A stretch of 64,000 nucleotides of DNA from Mycolicibacter hiberniae. GTDB lineage: Bacteria; Actinomycetota; Actinomycetes; Mycobacteriales; Mycobacteriaceae. Positions 60,396-64,000 of this stretch are shown here, one piece after another. Under the pieces are notes generated by a model. The model did not search any database. It was given only the letters and a program-made list of their open reading frames with translations, and was not told the DNA's origin. The stretch lies in the NCBI RefSeq assembly GCF_010729485.1, contig NZ_AP022609.1, forward strand, positions 992,001 through 1,056,000. Reading direction: 5' to 3'. Within the stretch, counting starts at the first letter, position 1. Each line of letters opens with the position of its first letter. A program made the translations under genes and the position numbers.

Positions 60396-62048
60396 TCAGC
60401 CGAGCCGGCGGATCAGCTCTTTCTTGTCGATCTTGCCCACCGCGGTGGTCGGCAGCGCCGGCAGCACCGCCAGCTGGTCCACCCGGATGTGGGTGGCCAC
60501 CCCGCACTCGCCGAGATGGCGGTTGAGCTCAACCACCGTCAACGAGCTGTCCTCGGAAACCACCGCCGCGCAGACCTTTTCGCCCAGATAGGCATCCGGC
60601 AGGCCCACCGCGGCGGCCGAGCGGACCGCGGGGTGGCGCAGCAGCTGCGCCTCGAGCTCGTCGGCGGCGATGTTCTCGCCGCCACGGACGATGACGTCCT
60701 TGATCCGCCCGGTCACCTCCAGATAGCCGTGCGCCAGCCGGCGAACCCGGTCCCCGCTGCGGTAGAAGCCGTCCGGGCTGAACGAGCGCGCGTTGGCCTC
60801 CGGCGCGTTGTAGTAGCCGTTGATCGTGTACGGCCCGCGCACCAGCAGTTCCCCGTCTGCGCCCACCGGCACTTCGGCGCCGTCCTCGTCGAGGATCCGC
60901 AGCTCGTCATCGGGGCACAGCGGCCGGCCCTGGGTGCAGTCGAGCAGCTGCGCGGAATCGCCGAGCCGGGTGTAGCACAGCAGCCCCTCGGCCATCCCGA
61001 ACACCTGCTGGAGTCCCGGAGTCAGCACGTCCCGGATCTGCGCGGCGTCCTGCGACGCCAATTTGGCCCCGCCGACCTGCAGCAGCCGCAGAGTGGTCGG
61101 CTTCTGCGGCTCCCAGTCGCAGGCCTGCGCCCACAGGTTGGCCAGCGCCGGCACCAGCGCGGTGACCGTCACCCGGTGCCGGGCGATGGTGGCGAAAGCC
61201 GCCTCGGGGCTGGGGTCGGCGCAAAAGACCGTCGCGGCGCCCACCGACATGGCGCCCAGCAGACCCGGGCAGGCCAACGGGAAGTTGTGGGCCGCCGGCA
61301 ACGCCACCAGATACACGTCGTCAGAGCGCAACTCGCACAACTGGGCACTGGCGGTGGCGTTGTAGACGTAGTCGTCATGGGTGCGGGGGATCAGCTTGGG
61401 CAGCCCGGTGGTCCCGCCGGAGACCAGCAACACCGCCGGCGTGGCCGGGTCGGGATTCGGTCGCGCGGGTGCGGCGCCATCCTGCGCGCACACCGAACTC
61501 CAGGCCACGAACGAAGCGCCGCGGCCGCCCACGTCGCCATCGACGACGACGTGCTGCACACCCGGAAGCTCGGCGAGCAGCCCGCGCGCCATGGCGGGGT
61601 AGTCGAATCCGGCGTGCACGGCCGGGATCACCAGCGCCCGGGCGGCACTGACCTGCGCCAGATGCCCGATCTCGGCAGCGCGGTGCCCGGGCAGGCACAG
61701 CACCGGCACGGCGCCGATCCGCAGCAGCGCGAACAGGGCGACTGGGAACGTGGAACTGTTGGGCAACTGCAGCAGCACTCGGTCACCGGCGCGCAGGCCC
61801 AGCCGGTGCAGACCCGCTGCCGCGCGCTCTGCTGCGGCGTCCAGTTGCGCGTACGACAGGGTGCCGGCCGCGTCGATGACCGCCGGCCGATCCGGCCAGC
61901 GCGCGGCGGCATCGTCGAGCAGCGTCGCCAGCGGTCGCCCGCGCCAGTACCCGGCCGCGCGGTAGGCCGCGGCACGCTCGGCCGGAAACGGTACGAACAC
62001 TCTGACCCTCCTGGTCGTCGACGCTGCGGCCCCCGGCAGGGCCGGCAT
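60396..62048 (-). CDS. mbtA: Salicyl-AMP ligase MbtA
   Basis: 550 aa from the ATG at 62048 (MPALPGAAASTTRR), which has GAGGAGG upstream; a GTG at 62000 with its own AGGAGG six bases before is the alternative. It activates salicylate as salicyl-AMP and loads the carrier domain of MbtB. The motifs are LLVSGGTTGLPKLIPRTHDD (P-loop), FGMAEGLLCYTR, YRSGDRVRRLAHGYLEVTGR and the C-terminal Lys in TTAVGKIDKKELIRRLG. It is divergent from mbtB across a shared iron box. Confidence 0.95.
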   Translation of the reverse strand: MPALPGAAASTTRRVRVFVPFPAERAAAYRAAGYWRGRPLATLLDDAAARWPDRPAVIDAAGTLSYAQLDAAAERAAAGLHRLGLRAGDRVLLQLPNSSTFPVALFALLRIGAVPVLCLPGHRAAEIGHLAQVSAARALVIPAVHAGFDYPAMARGLLAELPGVQHVVVDGDVGGRGASFVAWSSVCAQDGAAPARPNPDPATPAVLLVSGGTTGLPKLIPRTHDDYVYNATASAQLCELRSDDVYLVALPAAHNFPLACPGLLGAMSVGAATVFCADPSPEAAFATIARHRVTVTALVPALANLWAQACDWEPQKPTTLRLLQVGGAKLASQDAAQIRDVLTPGLQQVFGMAEGLLCYTRLGDSAQLLDCTQGRPLCPDDELRILDEDGAEVPVGADGELLVRGPYTINGYYNAPEANARSFSPDGFYRSGDRVRRLAHGYLEVTGRIKDVIVRGGENIAADELEAQLLRHPAVRSAAAVGLPDAYLGEKVCAAVVSEDSSLTVVELNRHLGECGVATHIRVDQLAVLPALPTTAVGKIDKKELIRRLG

Positions 62049-62106
62049 GGGCACCGCCCTCCTCGTGGAGTCAGCGGAGATCCTAGATAGGGTAGCGTCC
62101 AACGAG

Positions 62107-62125
62107 TTAGGGCAGCCTTTACTAA
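62107..62125. promoter_or_regulatory. IdeR-like iron box between mbtA and mbtB
   Basis: TTAGGGCAGCCTTTACTAA matches 13 of 19 positions with intact TTAGG and CTAA ends. It overlaps the first possible mbtB start (ATG 62125). Confidence 0.75.
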
Positions 62126-64000
62126 TGAAGGGTGGCGCGGTGGGGCCGGACGACATTCGCGCGCAGGTCGCGGAGCTGCTCGGGGCCGACGCCGGCGCCC
62201 TCGACCCCGACGCCGACCTGGTCGGACAGGGGCTGGACTCGATCCGGATGATGAGCCTGGCCGGCCGCTGGCGCAAGCAGGGCATCGACGTCGATTTCGC
62301 CACGCTGGCCGCCGACCCGCGCATCGCGGCCTGGCAGGCGCTGGTGGGCGATCGCGGGGCACCGGTTGCCGTCGCCGCGCCGGCACCGGCCGAGGACGAC
62401 GGCGCACCGTTTCCGCTGGCACCCATGCAGCACGCCATGTGGGTGGGCCGCGACGACGACGTGGCCCTCGGCGGAGTTGCCGGGCACCTGTATGTGGAAT
62501 TCCAATCGGGCACCGGCATCGACCCCGAACGGCTGGCCGCCGCCGCGCAGGCGCTGGCCGCCCGGCATCCGATGCTGCGCGTGCAGTTCTCGCCCGACGG
62601 CACCCAGCACATCTCCGACGGCGCCGAACTGCCCGTGGCCGTGCAGGATCTGCGCGAGCTGGACGCCGCCGAAGCGGCCCGGCGGCTGGAGGCGACCCGC
62701 GCGGCGAAATCGCATCAGCAACTGCACGGCGCGGTCTTCGAGCTGACGGTCTCGCTCCTGCCGGACGGGACGGCGCGCCTGCACGTGGATCTGGACATGC
62801 AGGCCGCCGACGCGATGAGCTACCGCACGTTGATGGCCGACCTGGCCGCGGCCTACCGGGGCGAGGCGTTGCCGGAGCTGGGCTACACCTACCGGCAGTA
62901 CCGCCAGGCCTTCGCCGACCGCGAACCCGACGACAACCACCGCCAGTGGTGGGCCCAGCGCATCCCGGACCTGCCCGACCCACCCAAGCTGCCGCCGCCG
63001 GCAGGCACCCCGGCGAACCCGCGCCGCAGCACCCGGCGCTGGCACTGGCTGGACCCCGCCACCCGCGACGCGCTGTTCGGCCAGGCCCGCGCGCACGGCG
63101 TCACCCCGGCCATGGCGCTGGCCGCCTCCTTCTCCCACACCCTGGCCAGCTGGTCAGACACCGCGCGTTTCCTGCTCAACGTGCCGCTGTTCGGACGCGA
63201 GCCGCTGCACGCCGACGTGGACCGGCTGGTCGGCGACTTCACCTCGTCGCTGCTGCTGGACGTGGATCTGACCCAGGCTCGCACCGGCGCCCAGCGGGCG
63301 CACGCGGTGCAGGACGCCATGCGCACCGCCGCCGCGCACGCCGACTACCCGGGCCTGGCGGTGCTGCGTGACCTGAGTCGGCACCGCGGCACCCAGGTGC
63401 TGGCGCCCGTGGTGTTCACCAGCGCCCTGGGCCTGGGGGAGTTGTTCTCCGATGAGGTCACCGCGGCGTTCGGCGGCCCGGTCTGGATCATCTCCCAGGG
63501 CCCGCAGGTGCTGCTCGATGCCCAGGTCACCGAGTTCGACGGCGGCGTCCTGGTGAACTGGGACGTGCGCGAGGAGATGTTCGCGCCCGGCGTGATCGAC
63601 GCCATGTTCGCCCACCACGTCGCCGACCTGACCCGGCTGGCCGGCGGCGACGGCTGGGGGCAGCCGGCGCCGGCGGCATTGCCGGCCGAGCAGGCCCGGG
63701 TGCGCGAGCAGGCCAACGCGGGCACCGCCGAACCGAGCGGAGAAGCCCTGCAGGACGGTTTCTTCCGACAGGCGCAGCGCAATCCCGAGGCAGTCGCGGT
63801 GCTGCACGGTTCGGCCGAACTGCGCTACGGCCGGCTTCGCGATCAGGCACTGGCGGTGGCCGCCGCGTTGCGCGAGCGCGGGGTGCGGCGCGGCGACACC
63901 GTGGCACTGCTGGGGCCCAAGTGCGCCGAGCAGATCCCCGCGCTGCTGGGAATCCTGGCCGCCGGAGCGGTGTACCTGCCGATCGCCGCCGATCAGCCGC
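62125..64000 (+). CDS. mbtB: Phenyloxazoline synthase MbtB (NRPS), cut by the window end
   Basis: The first 625 residues are visible. An N-terminal aryl carrier domain has the phosphopantetheine site GQGLDSIRMMSL (Ser about residue 40). A heterocyclization domain follows, starting FPLAPMQHAMWVGRD, with the DxxxxDxxS motif as DMQAADAMS (about 225-233). The start of an adenylation domain is seen near residue 545 (FFRQAQRNPEAVAVL). MbtB joins salicylate to serine or threonine and closes the oxazoline ring. The ATG at 62125 overlaps the iron box; the GTG at 62140, preceded by GAAGGGTGG, may be the true start. Confidence 0.94.
   Translation, partial: MKGGAVGPDDIRAQVAELLGADAGALDPDADLVGQGLDSIRMMSLAGRWRKQGIDVDFATLAADPRIAAWQALVGDRGAPVAVAAPAPAEDDGAPFPLAPMQHAMWVGRDDDVALGGVAGHLYVEFQSGTGIDPERLAAAAQALAARHPMLRVQFSPDGTQHISDGAELPVAVQDLRELDAAEAARRLEATRAAKSHQQLHGAVFELTVSLLPDGTARLHVDLDMQAADAMSYRTLMADLAAAYRGEALPELGYTYRQYRQAFADREPDDNHRQWWAQRIPDLPDPPKLPPPAGTPANPRRSTRRWHWLDPATRDALFGQARAHGVTPAMALAASFSHTLASWSDTARFLLNVPLFGREPLHADVDRLVGDFTSSLLLDVDLTQARTGAQRAHAVQDAMRTAAAHADYPGLAVLRDLSRHRGTQVLAPVVFTSALGLGELFSDEVTAAFGGPVWIISQGPQVLLDAQVTEFDGGVLVNWDVREEMFAPGVIDAMFAHHVADLTRLAGGDGWGQPAPAALPAEQARVREQANAGTAEPSGEALQDGFFRQAQRNPEAVAVLHGSAELRYGRLRDQALAVAAALRERGVRRGDTVALLGPKCAEQIPALLGILAAGAVYLPIAADQP

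Overview
This is a high-GC chromosomal window whose gene order and products are those of a Mycobacterium/Mycolicibacterium: mycobactin synthesis, MmpS/MmpL, an Rpf cell-wall hydrolase, GpgP/OctT, a LuxR-type regulator and abundant GTG starts with 4-bp ATGA/GTGA overlaps. Most of it runs parallel to the M. tuberculosis block from about Rv2435c down to Rv2383c (recalled from memory, not searched), with lineage-specific insertions. I see no tRNA, rRNA, CRISPR array, IS element or prophage.

Layout. 1-6.4 kb: a membrane cyclase with unusual catalytic residues overlapping an MscS channel with a cyclic-nucleotide domain, then proA and a MoxR/VWA pair. 6.5-11 kb: a PGRS-like reading frame that looks frameshifted, a large LuxR-family ATPase regulator and a methyltransferase. 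11-14.4 kb: nadD-rsfS-gpgP-octT-degV, one compact transcription unit. 14.4-22.6 kb: an insertion between degV and comEA holding an MmpS/MmpL pair of the MmpL4/5 type, two lipoproteins, a DapB-like reductase and two acyl-CoA dehydrogenases of which only one shows the catalytic glutamate. 22.7-32.3 kb: comEA-comEC-holA, rpsT, an RNase Z-like hydrolase, a CBS protein, a PemK/MazF-like protein, an exported protein, lepA and lppR. 32.3-34.9 kb: a GH15 trehalase-like enzyme, a 56-bp tandem repeat and two tiny membrane proteins.

34.8-42.2 kb is the sulfate assimilation region: subI-cysT-cysW-cysA on + and sirA-cysH-chelatase on -. Each of these two operons is preceded by a short, apparently leaderless ORF ending in clustered cysteine codons, followed by a hairpin that would bury the Shine-Dalgarno sequence of the first gene. 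This is the arrangement expected of a cysteine-responsive translational attenuator.

42.4-64 kb: an Mce-associated-type protein, an Rpf, hemW, and then iron acquisition. mbtI is followed by a CstR-like persulfide-sensor candidate with its own palindromic operator, a MerR/BVMO/diiron/SDR operon, an exported protein with an IdeR-like box, mbtL-mbtM-mbtN, mbtK, irtA-irtB, a DUF3060-type protein, mbtA and the start of mbtB. In M. tuberculosis the mbt-1 cluster and the mbt-2/irtAB cluster are separate; here they lie together. IdeR-like boxes stand before mbtI, the exported protein, mbtL, between mbtK and irtA, and between mbtA and mbtB, so synthesis (MbtI, A, B, K-N) and re-uptake (IrtAB) of mycobactin appear under one iron switch.
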